Origin: an uncultured Burkholderiaceae bacterium
Lineage (GTDB): Bacteria; Pseudomonadota; Gammaproteobacteria; Burkholderiales; Burkholderiaceae_C
Reading direction: 5' to 3'
Length of the DNA stretch: 9,112 nucleotides
NCBI GenBank assembly: GCA_938022295.1
Contig: CALIDR010000127.1
Location: 1-9,112 of the forward strand
Part shown: positions 1 to 6,324 of the stretch, piece by piece
How the letters are laid out: every line of letters starts with the position of its first letter
Numbering within the stretch: the stretch's first letter is position 1
Made by a program: the position numbers and the translations under genes
The notes under the pieces: generated by a model
What the model saw: only the letters and a program-made list of their open reading frames with translations
The model's database searches: none
What the model was told of the DNA's origin: nothing

Positions 1-290
1 GCCGCGGCCGCTGCGCGCGGGCGGCGCTTCGCCGGCCGCTGCGTCGTGCGCAGGCGCGGCGCCAGGCTCGGCCGGCTCCTGCGCCATCGGCGCCGGTGGA
101 GCAGGTGTGCCGGCCGGCGGCGGCAGTTCACCCACGGCCGCCGCCTGCGAAGCCTCGGCGTCGACGGCGGGCACGTCGCGGCGCGGGCTGCGGCGGCGCG
201 CGGGTCGCGGGGCGACGGCGTCGGCGGGGGCCTTGTCGAGCTCGGCTTGCGCCTCGGGCGCGGCGGCGGGCGCGTCGGGATCGGTGGCGT

Positions 291-294
<4 letters not shown>
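1..294 (-). CDS. N-terminus of probable 23S rRNA pseudouridine synthase RluB (partial, runs off left edge)
   Basis: An open frame begins at an ATG at 294-292 and runs 98 codons without a stop to the window edge. Its start overlaps the scpB stop (ATGA, 4 bases), so the two are almost certainly translationally coupled. The visible part is low-complexity: first Ala/Asp/Glu/Pro-rich (MNATDPDAPAAAPEAQAELD), then a basic patch (RPARRRSPRR), then more Ala/Pro. No catalytic domain is reached. The RluB call rests on context: in many proteobacteria scpB is followed by rluB, whose product makes the pseudouridine at position 2605 (E. coli numbering) of 23S rRNA, and betaproteobacterial RluB proteins often carry long disordered basic tails. 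The S4 domain and the RLD catalytic motif would lie beyond the edge. That a gene starts here is quite sure; its identity is only likely. Confidence 0.6.
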
Positions 295-1001
<707 letters not shown>

Positions 1002-1310
1002 CGGGGGCGGCGGGGCCGGGGGCGCGACGGGCGGTCGGTCCCGCAGGTACGGCGTTCGAGGGCTAGAGGATCTGGCAACACGGATGCGGCGCCAGCGCGG
1101 CGCCGTCGGCGGCAAAGCAGCTCGTCAAACGGGGGCCACGGTGGGCGGCGCGACGGCGTCCCGTTCGCCCGTCGCGAACCGGCCGCCCTTTCGCCACACC
1201 TGGCGGACTGCCGGAGTCCCGATCACCGGCGGTGGCGTGCCGAATCCGGCACCGCACCGGCGCAGCCCACCCCGGACTCGAGACCGGTCGATGCGATGGC
1301 ACTGCGCGTT
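1002..1310. other. 309-base gap between rluD and scpB, no gene seen, rich in inverted repeats
   Basis: No coding region with family-like sequence is visible on either strand, although open frames of shadow type cross it. The gap is long for this compact window and dense in potential hairpins: 1087-1093 with 1099-1105 (7 bp), 1143-1149 with 1182-1188 around an inner stem (listed separately), 1205-1209 with 1215-1219 (GGACT/AGTCC), and 1231-1242 with 1247-1258 (12 bp with two mismatches, about 50 bases past the rluD stop). On the minus strand there is a TTGACG (1128-1123) that could be a -35 box, but no matching -10 lies at 16-18 bases. None of the hairpins is followed by a T-run, so an intrinsic terminator cannot be claimed. 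It probably holds the rluD transcript end and the scpB promoter. Confidence 0.5.
1143..1188 (-). promoter_or_regulatory. Candidate structured RNA element between rluD and scpB
   Basis: Read on the minus strand, GGGCGGC (1188-1182) pairs with GCCGCCC (1149-1143), and GCGACGG (1175-1169) pairs with CCGTCGC (1156-1150). This gives two stacked 7-bp stems with a six-base bulge on one side and a 12-base loop. The bulge and loop also contain GTTCGC (1179-1174) and GCGAAC (1168-1163), a 6-bp stem with a five-base loop that cannot form at the same time as the inner 7-bp stem. The pairing is exact in the sequence. That it is transcribed or functional is inference, and hairpins are common by chance at this GC content. 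It matches no riboswitch class that I recognise. Confidence 0.25.
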
Positions 1311-2303
1311 TCAGTCGGTCATTGTAGCGTCTCGGCCGGCGACCTCGTGCCAGGCGCGGGCCAGGTCGTCGGGCAGCGCCGACGCGAAAGCGAGCGGCTG
1401 CCCGTCGATGGGGTGGGCCAGCGCCAGGCGCGCCGCGTGCAGGGCCTGGCGCGCGAGGCCGAGTGCCGGCGCCCCGCCGTACAGCGCGTCGGCCACCAGC
1501 GGGTGGCCGCGGTGCGCCAGGTGGACGCGGATCTGGTGCGTGCGGCCGCTGTGCAGCCGGCACCACAGGGCGCTGAAGCCGCCGCGGCGTGCGACCGGCC
1601 GGAAGTCGGTGCGCGCCGGCTTGCCGCCGGCGACGACGGCCATGCGCACGCGTGAGCGCGGGTCGCGGCCGATCGGCGCGTCGACGACGAACGGCCCGCC
1701 GCCGACGTCGCCGTGAGCGATCGCCTGGTACTCGCGCTGCACGCCGCGCGCGGCGATCGCCTGCACGAGGGCGTTCATCGCCGCCGGCGTCTTGGCCGCC
1801 ACCATCAGCCCCGACGTGTCCTTGTCGAGCCGGTGCACGATGCCCGCGCGCGGCAGCGCGGCCGCCCCCGCGTGGTGGGCGAGCAAGGCGTTGAGCAGCG
1901 TGCCCGACCAGTTGCCGGGCGCCGGGTGCACGACGAGCCCGGCGGGCTTCTCGAGCACGAGCAAGTGCGCGTCCTCGAACACGATCGCGAGCGGTATCGC
2001 CTGCGGCCGGAACGCCTGCGCCTGCGCGGTCGGCGCCAGCACCACCGCCAACCGCTGCCCCGCGCGCACCGCCTTCGACGCCGCGCGCACGGGCCGGCCG
2101 TCGAGCAAGGCGTGCCCCTGCGCCAGCAGCTGCTGCAGGTGGCTGCGCGAGAACTCGGGGGCGATCTGCACCAGCACCTTGTCGACGCGCCAGCCGTGCC
2201 AGGCGGCCTCGACGACCCGCTCGCGCGTCTCGGGCGCGGCCTCTTCCGGCCCGGCGTCGTCGTCGGCGTTCGGCGCGGCGCCGGCGGCGTCGAGGGGGTC
2301 CAT
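1311..2303 (-). CDS. rluD: 23S rRNA pseudouridine synthase RluD
   Basis: A 330-residue member of the RluA/RluD family. E. coli RluD (326 residues) converts uridines 1911, 1915 and 1917 in helix 69 of 23S rRNA to pseudouridine, a modification needed for normal ribosome assembly and termination. After an acidic, disordered stretch (residues 1-28), an S4 RNA-binding domain spans about 33-90 (RVDKVLVQIAPEFSRSHLQQ). The synthase domain follows, with EKPAGLVVHPAPGN at 118-131, the catalytic motif HRLDKDTSGLM at 157-167 (catalytic Asp160), REYQA at 190-194 and GRTHQIRVHLAHRGHPLVAD at 253-272. The ATG at 2303 is fixed by an in-frame TAG immediately before it. No Shine-Dalgarno is visible. The gene is divergent from bamD, a common betaproteobacterial arrangement, but the frequent downstream partner pgeF (yfiH) is absent here. 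RluC is the main alternative; the bamD linkage favours RluD. Confidence 0.92.
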   Translation of the reverse strand: MDPLDAAGAAPNADDDAGPEEAAPETRERVVEAAWHGWRVDKVLVQIAPEFSRSHLQQLLAQGHALLDGRPVRAASKAVRAGQRLAVVLAPTAQAQAFRPQAIPLAIVFEDAHLLVLEKPAGLVVHPAPGNWSGTLLNALLAHHAGAAALPRAGIVHRLDKDTSGLMVAAKTPAAMNALVQAIAARGVQREYQAIAHGDVGGGPFVVDAPIGRDPRSRVRMAVVAGGKPARTDFRPVARRGGFSALWCRLHSGRTHQIRVHLAHRGHPLVADALYGGAPALGLARQALHAARLALAHPIDGQPLAFASALPDDLARAWHEVAGRDATMTD

Positions 2304-2351
2304 CTACACTAGGTGCCGGTTCGACTGCCGGCCGCGCGCACGCGGCCGCCG
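2304..2351. promoter_or_regulatory. Divergent promoter region of rluD and bamD
   Basis: Both genes face away from this 48-base spacer, so both promoters should lie in it or just inside the genes. On the plus strand TACACT (2305-2310) resembles a -10 box (4 of 6 matches to TATAAT) and would give bamD a leader of roughly 35 bases; no convincing -35 lies 16-18 bases upstream. On the minus strand the same bases read TAGTGT next to the rluD ATG, which is too weak to call. The rest is GC-rich with an imperfect palindrome (GGCCGCGCGCACGCGGCC, 2332-2349). Confidence 0.35.
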
Positions 2352-3218
2352 ATGCGCATGATGCTGTGGGGACGATCTGCCCGCCGGCCCGCCGCTGCCG
2401 CGGCGACAACGAAGGCCCGGTGGGCGAAGAAGATGCCGGCGGGCGCGATCGCCGCGCTGGCGTGTGCACTGCTGGTCGCCGGGTGCGGCACCACGTCGCA
2501 GCCCGCCGCCGGCACCCCGCCCGAGAAATTGTATGCAGACGCCAAGGAGGAACTGGCGGCCGGCAACTTCGAGCGCGCGATCCGCGCGCTCGAGCGCATC
2601 GAGGGCCAGGCCGCGGGCACGCTGCTCGCGCAGCAGGCGCAGCTCGACCTCGCCTACGCGCGCTGGAAGGCCAACGAGCGCGCGCAGGCGCTGGCGGGGC
2701 TGGACCGCTTCATCCGCCTGAACCCGTCGAGCCCGGCGCTGGACTACGCGCTGTACCTGCGCGGGCTCGTCAACTTCAACGACAACCTCGGCTTCCTCGG
2801 CGGGGTATCGGGCCAGGAACTGTCGGAGCGCGACCAGCAGGCCTCGCGCGAGGCGTACCAGTCGTTCAAGCAGCTCGTCGACACGTTCCCGCAGTCGCGC
2901 TACGCCGACGACGCGCGGCTGCGCATGGACTACATCGTCAACGCGCTCGCGGAGTACGAGGTCCACGTCGCGCGCTACTACTACCGGCGCGGCGCCTTCG
3001 TCGCCGCGGCGAACCGGGCCCAGTTCGCGATCCAGGAGTACCGCCAGGCCCCGGCGACCGAGGAAGCGCTGTACCTGCTGTCGCGCAGCTACGACCAGCT
3101 CGGCCTCGTGGCGCTGCGCGACGACGTCGAGCGCGTGCTGAAGGCCAACTTCCCCGACAGCCGCTTCCTGCGGGAAGGCCTGATCCTGCGCGACCGGTCG
3201 TGGTGGGCGCTGTGGTGA
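2352..3218 (+). CDS. bamD: Outer-membrane protein assembly factor BamD (ComL lipoprotein)
   Basis: BamD is the essential lipoprotein that works with BamA in the BAM complex to insert beta-barrel proteins into the outer membrane. The lipobox LVAGC is clear; the lipidated Cys is encoded at 2484-2486, leaving a mature protein of 244 residues. It is preceded by a hydrophobic stretch (AGAIAALACALL) and a basic n-region (KARWAKK). The rest is TPR-like: KLYADAKEELAAGNFERAI, QAQLDLAYARWKANERAQAL, LDRFIRLNPSSPALDYALYL, the BamD-typical GLVNFNDNLGFLGG, LSERDQQASREAYQSFKQLV and NALAEYEVHVARYYYRRGAF. The start is uncertain. ATGs at 2352, 2358 and 2361 give a long signal peptide of about 42-45 residues. 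The ATG at 2433 gives 17 residues but loses all positive charge. A GTG at 2313 is also in frame. No Shine-Dalgarno decides it. It converges on the helicase gene with 13 bases between stops. Confidence 0.93.
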   Translation: MRMMLWGRSARRPAAAAATTKARWAKKMPAGAIAALACALLVAGCGTTSQPAAGTPPEKLYADAKEELAAGNFERAIRALERIEGQAAGTLLAQQAQLDLAYARWKANERAQALAGLDRFIRLNPSSPALDYALYLRGLVNFNDNLGFLGGVSGQELSERDQQASREAYQSFKQLVDTFPQSRYADDARLRMDYIVNALAEYEVHVARYYYRRGAFVAAANRAQFAIQEYRQAPATEEALYLLSRSYDQLGLVALRDDVERVLKANFPDSRFLREGLILRDRSWWALW

Positions 3219-3224
3219 ACTCGC

Positions 3225-3240
3225 CCGCGCGTCAGCGCGG
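3225..3240. terminator. Short hairpin between convergent bamD and yoaA
   Basis: CCGCGC (3225-3230) and GCGCGG (3235-3240) form a perfect 6-bp stem around GTCA, which holds the helicase stop codon on the minus strand. It sits where two converging genes end 13 bases apart, the expected place for a two-way terminator. There is no T-run on either side, so it may only mark or stabilise transcript ends. Weak call. Confidence 0.25.
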
Positions 3241-5265
3241 CGGCGCGATCGCCGACAGCCACGCCAGCGCGGCGGCCTCGTCGCGCACCAGCGGCATCGG
3301 CGGCAGCGCAGCGCGCAGGCGCGCGCCGTAGGGCATCGCGACCAGCCGCGGATCGCAGACGACGAGCAGGCCGCGGTCGGTTTCGCTGCGGATCAGCCGA
3401 CCGGCGCCCTGCTTCAGCGCCACCGCCGCTTCGGGCAGGTGGAGCTCGGCGAACGCCGAGCGGCCGGCGGCCTCGAGGCGGCGCGCGCGCGCCTCGACCA
3501 GCGGATCGCCCGGCGGCGGGAACGGCAGCTTGTCGATCACGACGCACTGCAGCGCGTCGCCGGGCACGTCGATGCCCTCCCAGAAGCTCTGCGAGCCGAC
3601 GAGCACCGCCGCCGGGCGGTCGACGAAGCGCTGCAGCAGCACGCGCTTGGGCTCGCTGCCCTGCACCAGCACCTCGACGCCGGCGTCGCCGAGCCGCTCG
3701 CGCAGCGACTCGGCGATCGGCGCCAGCGCGCGCAGCGTCGTCGTCAGCACGAACGTGCGCCCGCCGAGGACGCCGGCGCAGCGCGCTGCCACCGCCGCCA
3801 CCGCCCCCGGATGCGCGGCGTCGCCCGGGCGCGGCAGGCGCGCGGGCACCCACAGCCGCGCGTGGGCGGCGTAGTCGAACGGGCTGCCCAGGCGCAGGCG
3901 GCGCGCGTCTGCCAGGCCGGTGGGGTCGGTGAACCAGCGCAGCGCCTCGTCGTCGCCGAGCGTGGCCGAGGTGAAGATCCACGCCTTCGGCGCTGCCGCG
4001 CGCTGGGCGGCGAGCGCCTCGCGCACGTCGAGCGCCGACTCGACGAGCCGCACCTGCTGCACGCCGACGTCGATCCAGCGCACGCGGTCGTCGGGGCACG
4101 CTGCGGCGAAGCGCCGTGCCAGCGCCGCCTGCGCCGCAGCGCGCTCGTGCAGCCGCGCGAAGTCGGGGCCGGCGCCGTCGACCGCCTGCAGCGCCGGCAC
4201 GACGGCGTCGCACGCCTGCGCGAGCGCGGCCAGCGCGGCGGCGAACGCCGGGTCGGCGGCGCGCTCGGCCCAGCGCCGGCGCTGCACGCCGCGGCCGTCG
4301 GCACGGAATCCGCCGCGCACCGCCGCTTCGCCGCCTGCGGCGGCCAGGCGCAGCTCGCGGGCGGCGCGCTCGACGCCAGCGGCGAGCTCGGGCCACGGCT
4401 GCAGGCCGCGCGCCTGCTGAAGGCCGATGGCGAGCAGGTCGCGCGCGAAGTCGAGCACGGCCGCGCTGCCGAGCGTCGCGCCGAGGAACGAAAGCCCCGC
4501 CTCGACGAGCTGGTGCGCCTCGTCGAACACCGCGGCGTCGACGGTGGGCAGCAGCTCGGCCACGCCGCTGTCGCGCAGCGCGAGGTCGGCGAAGAACAGG
4601 TGGTGGTTGACGACGACGACGTCGGCGGCCATCGCCTCGCGGCGCGCGGCCATCACGTGGCAGTCGCGCCACTGCGGGCAGTCGCTGCCGAGGCAGTTGT
4701 CGCGCGTCGACGTCACGAGCGGGATCACCGGCGAGCGGTCGTCCAGCCCCGCGAGCTCGGCCAGGTCGCCGCTGCGCGTCGACGCCGCCCACGCCTCGAC
4801 GCGCGCCAGCGCGCGCACGGCGGCACGGTCGGGCAGCGTGGCGTCGCGCCGCGCCTGCGCGAGGCGGTGCAGGCACAGGTAGCTCGCGCGCCCCTTGAGC
4901 AGCGCCAGGCGCGCCGGCACCCGCAGCGCGTCGGCCAGGCGCGGCAGGTCGCGCAGGTACAACTGGTCCTGCAGGCTCTTGGTGGCGGTGCTGACGAGCG
5001 CGCGCCGCCCCGACAGCAGCAGCGGCACGAGGTAGGCGAACGTCTTGCCCACCCCGGTGCCCGCCTCGACGACGAGCGCCGAACGCTCGTCCAGCGCCTG
5101 CGCCACCGCGCGCGCGAACGCCTGCTGCACCTCGCGCTCGACGTAGGCGGCGTCGGCGCGCGCGAGCGGCCCGCCGGCGGCGAAGGCGGCGTCGACCGCG
5201 GCCGCGAGTTCGTCGCCCGCCGCGGCGTCGACGGCCCCGTCGGCGCCCGCCGCGGCCGGCCTCAC
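3232..5265 (-). CDS. yoaA: ATP-dependent DNA helicase, YoaA/DinG type (XPD-like, Fe-S)
   Basis: A 677-residue superfamily 2 helicase of the XPD/DinG group, 5'-3' enzymes that unwind forked or damaged DNA; E. coli YoaA acts with the HolC clamp-loader subunit in repair at stalled forks. Motifs in order: Walker A AGTGVGKT (68-75); STATKSLQDQL (motif Ia, 92-102); four cysteines placed for a 4Fe-4S cluster (Cys131 in YLC, then Cys191, Cys196 and Cys202 in NCLGSDCPQWRDCH); VVVNHHLFFAD (217-227); DEAH box (248-251); FTSATLG (431-437); VGSQSFWEGIDVPGD (556-570); and motif VI QGAGRLIRSETDRG (619-632). All key residues are present. The start is GTG at 5265, inside the ydcH stop (GTGA overlap), with no Shine-Dalgarno close by, so translation probably depends on ydcH. 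No DinG-type exonuclease domain is fused. YoaA is favoured over DinG by length and motif spelling, though not with certainty. Confidence 0.9.
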   Translation of the reverse strand: MRPAAAGADGAVDAAAGDELAAAVDAAFAAGGPLARADAAYVEREVQQAFARAVAQALDERSALVVEAGTGVGKTFAYLVPLLLSGRRALVSTATKSLQDQLYLRDLPRLADALRVPARLALLKGRASYLCLHRLAQARRDATLPDRAAVRALARVEAWAASTRSGDLAELAGLDDRSPVIPLVTSTRDNCLGSDCPQWRDCHVMAARREAMAADVVVVNHHLFFADLALRDSGVAELLPTVDAAVFDEAHQLVEAGLSFLGATLGSAAVLDFARDLLAIGLQQARGLQPWPELAAGVERAARELRLAAAGGEAAVRGGFRADGRGVQRRRWAERAADPAFAAALAALAQACDAVVPALQAVDGAGPDFARLHERAAAQAALARRFAAACPDDRVRWIDVGVQQVRLVESALDVREALAAQRAAAPKAWIFTSATLGDDEALRWFTDPTGLADARRLRLGSPFDYAAHARLWVPARLPRPGDAAHPGAVAAVAARCAGVLGGRTFVLTTTLRALAPIAESLRERLGDAGVEVLVQGSEPKRVLLQRFVDRPAAVLVGSQSFWEGIDVPGDALQCVVIDKLPFPPPGDPLVEARARRLEAAGRSAFAELHLPEAAVALKQGAGRLIRSETDRGLLVVCDPRLVAMPYGARLRAALPPMPLVRDEAAALAWLSAIAPPR

Positions 5266-5465
5266 GCCGGATCGACCGGGTCGACGATCGCCTCCAGGCG
5301 CGCGATCTGGTCGCGCAGCCGCAGCCGGCGCTTCTTCAGCCGGCGCAGCACGAGGTCGTCGAGCGGACGGTCGGCCGCGGCACGGTCGATCAGGTCGTCG
5401 AGATCGGCGTGCTCGATGCGCAGCTCGATCAGGCGCCGTTGCGGCGAGTGCAGGTTCTCGTCCAT
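5262..5465 (-). CDS. ydcH: Small YdcH / DUF465 family protein
   Basis: A 67-residue, highly charged, probably all-helical protein of the DUF465 (YdcH) family, whose biochemical role is not established. It starts MDENLHSPQRRLIELRIEHA and contains the family core LKKRRLRLRDQIARLE (43-58), a heptad-like pattern that should form a coiled coil or helical hairpin. The length matches the usual 65-80 residues. The ATG at 5465 was chosen because the family begins there; an ATG at 5525 would add 20 Arg-rich residues covering the divergent promoter region. The last codon overlaps the GTG start of the helicase gene by four bases, so the two form an operon, with ydcH as the leading cistron. On the minus strand TACACT (5486-5481) could serve as a -10 box, leaving a leader of only about 10 bases. 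Confidence 0.85.
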   Translation of the reverse strand: MDENLHSPQRRLIELRIEHADLDDLIDRAAADRPLDDLVLRRLKKRRLRLRDQIARLEAIVDPVDPA

Positions 5466-5523
5466 GCCAAAACGTGACGCAGTGTACCGGTGTCGCCGCA
5501 GGCGCTGCCGTATATTGCGCGCC
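5466..5523. promoter_or_regulatory. Divergent promoter region of ydcH-yoaA and the PP2C phosphatase gene
   Basis: The 58-base spacer lies between two outward-facing genes. On the plus strand TATATT (5511-5516) is a 5-of-6 match to the -10 consensus and stands out in this GC-rich sequence. Transcription would start about seven bases later, at or within a base or two of the ATG at 5524, predicting a leaderless mRNA. No good -35 is visible at 16-18 bases. On the minus strand TACACT (5486-5481) is the best -10 candidate for ydcH, again without a clear -35. No Shine-Dalgarno precedes either start. Confidence 0.45.
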
Positions 5524-6303
5524 ATGACGTCATCCCCCGCGGCCTACCGCCTGTCGGCCGCCACCGCCCTGCACCGGGGCGACCGCCTGTACCAGCAGGA
5601 CCAGGTGCAGATCCTCGTCCACGAGCGCACGCCCGGCTGTGTGCTGGCCGTGCTCGCCGACGGCATGGGCGGCAAGAGCGGGGGCCGCAAGGCGGCCGAC
5701 CAGGTGCTGCTGACCGCGCGCCAGCTGTTCGAGCGCCACTCGCCGAAGACCGACGACCCGGCCGAGATGCTCAAGCAGCTCGTGCTCGAGGCGCACCTGA
5801 TGATCAAGCTCACCGCGATCGCCGCCGAGGAGGAGCCGCACAGCACGCTGGCGGCGTTCATGATCAGCCCCGGCCTGCGCTGCGACGTGGTGCACGCAGG
5901 CGACTCGCGCGTGTACCACTTCCGCGGCAACGAATTGGTCGGCCGCACGACCGACCACTCCTACGTCCAGCGCCTCGTCGACGAAGGCCAGCTGAGCGAG
6001 GAGGAGGCCAACACGCACCCGCAGTCGAACCTGCTCACCGGCTGCCTCGGCGCGCCGCAGGACCCGCCGATCACGCTCGCGCGCATCGAGCGGCTGGCCG
6101 CCGGCGACACCCTGCTGGCGTGCAGCGACGGGCTGTGGCACTACTTCACGCCGGCCGAGCTCGGCACCATCGTGCACGAGCTGCCCGTGCGCGAGGCGAG
6201 CCAGCTGCTGGTCGACAAGGCGCGCCAGCGCGCCAAGGGCGGCGGCGACAACCTGTCGCTGGCGCTGGTGCGCGTCGAGCGCCCGCCGACGGCGAAGAAG
6301 TAG
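5524..6303 (+). CDS. PP2C-type (PPM) protein Ser/Thr phosphatase
   Basis: A 259-residue single-domain, metal-dependent phosphatase predicted to be cytoplasmic, with no signal peptide or membrane segment. It would remove phosphate from Ser/Thr residues using two Mn/Mg ions. PPM motifs in order: YQQDQ (23-27), in place of the usual R-x-x-NED near the N-terminus; LAVLADGMGG (41-50), holding the metal-binding Asp46 and Gly47; HSTLAAF (106-112), in place of the usual GTT; HAGDSRVYHF (124-133); TDHSYVQRLVDEGQL (143-157); NLLTGCLG (169-176); ACSDGLW (199-205), with metal ligand Asp202; and GDNLSLALV (241-249), with the last Asp at 242. The metal ligands are therefore intact. No cognate kinase or anti-sigma partner is in the window; it sits alone between divergent ydcH and convergent zapE, so its substrate cannot be inferred. 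The ATG at 5524 lies 8 bases after TATATT. Confidence 0.9.
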   Translation: MTSSPAAYRLSAATALHRGDRLYQQDQVQILVHERTPGCVLAVLADGMGGKSGGRKAADQVLLTARQLFERHSPKTDDPAEMLKQLVLEAHLMIKLTAIAAEEEPHSTLAAFMISPGLRCDVVHAGDSRVYHFRGNELVGRTTDHSYVQRLVDEGQLSEEEANTHPQSNLLTGCLGAPQDPPITLARIERLAAGDTLLACSDGLWHYFTPAELGTIVHELPVREASQLLVDKARQRAKGGGDNLSLALVRVERPPTAKK

Positions 6304-6305
6304 CG

Positions 6306-6324
6306 CCGCGGCCACGGGCCGCGG
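6306..6324. terminator. Two-way hairpin between convergent PP2C gene and zapE
   Basis: CCGCGGCC (6306-6313) and GGCCGCGG (6317-6324) are perfect 8-bp arms around a three-base loop. The hairpin occupies nearly all of the 21 bases between the two converging stop codons (6303 and 6325). The placement strongly suggests a shared transcript end. No T-run follows on either strand, so it is not a classical intrinsic terminator; it could act as a 3'-end stabiliser. Confidence 0.5.

Noticed and set aside
1002..1115. N-terminal extension of ScpB to an ATG at 1115
   Set aside because: It gives an Arg/Pro-rich stretch unrelated to the winged-helix start of ScpB.
1263..1300. Possible tRNA fragment (T-arm-like CTCGAGTCC on the minus strand past rluD)
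   Set aside because: No acceptor, anticodon or D-arm can be laid out around it. The match is a short palindrome near CTCGAG.
2540..2552. Strong Shine-Dalgarno-like AAGGAGG inside bamD
   Set aside because: No start codon at a usable distance leads to a family-like frame, and it lies within conserved BamD sequence, so it is coding by chance.
3439..5523. A plus-strand frame open for more than 2 kb, antisense to the helicase and ydcH, that runs in frame into the PP2C gene
   Set aside because: The translation is Arg/Ala/Gly/His-rich with no family motifs, as expected opposite a very GC-rich gene. Real PPM sequence begins only at 5524, while the minus strand encodes an intact helicase.
5466..5525. 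N-terminal extension of YdcH to an ATG at 5525
   Set aside because: The added residues are Arg-rich, do not fit DUF465, and would overlap both the PP2C start codon and its -10 box. The ATG at 5465 matches the family start.
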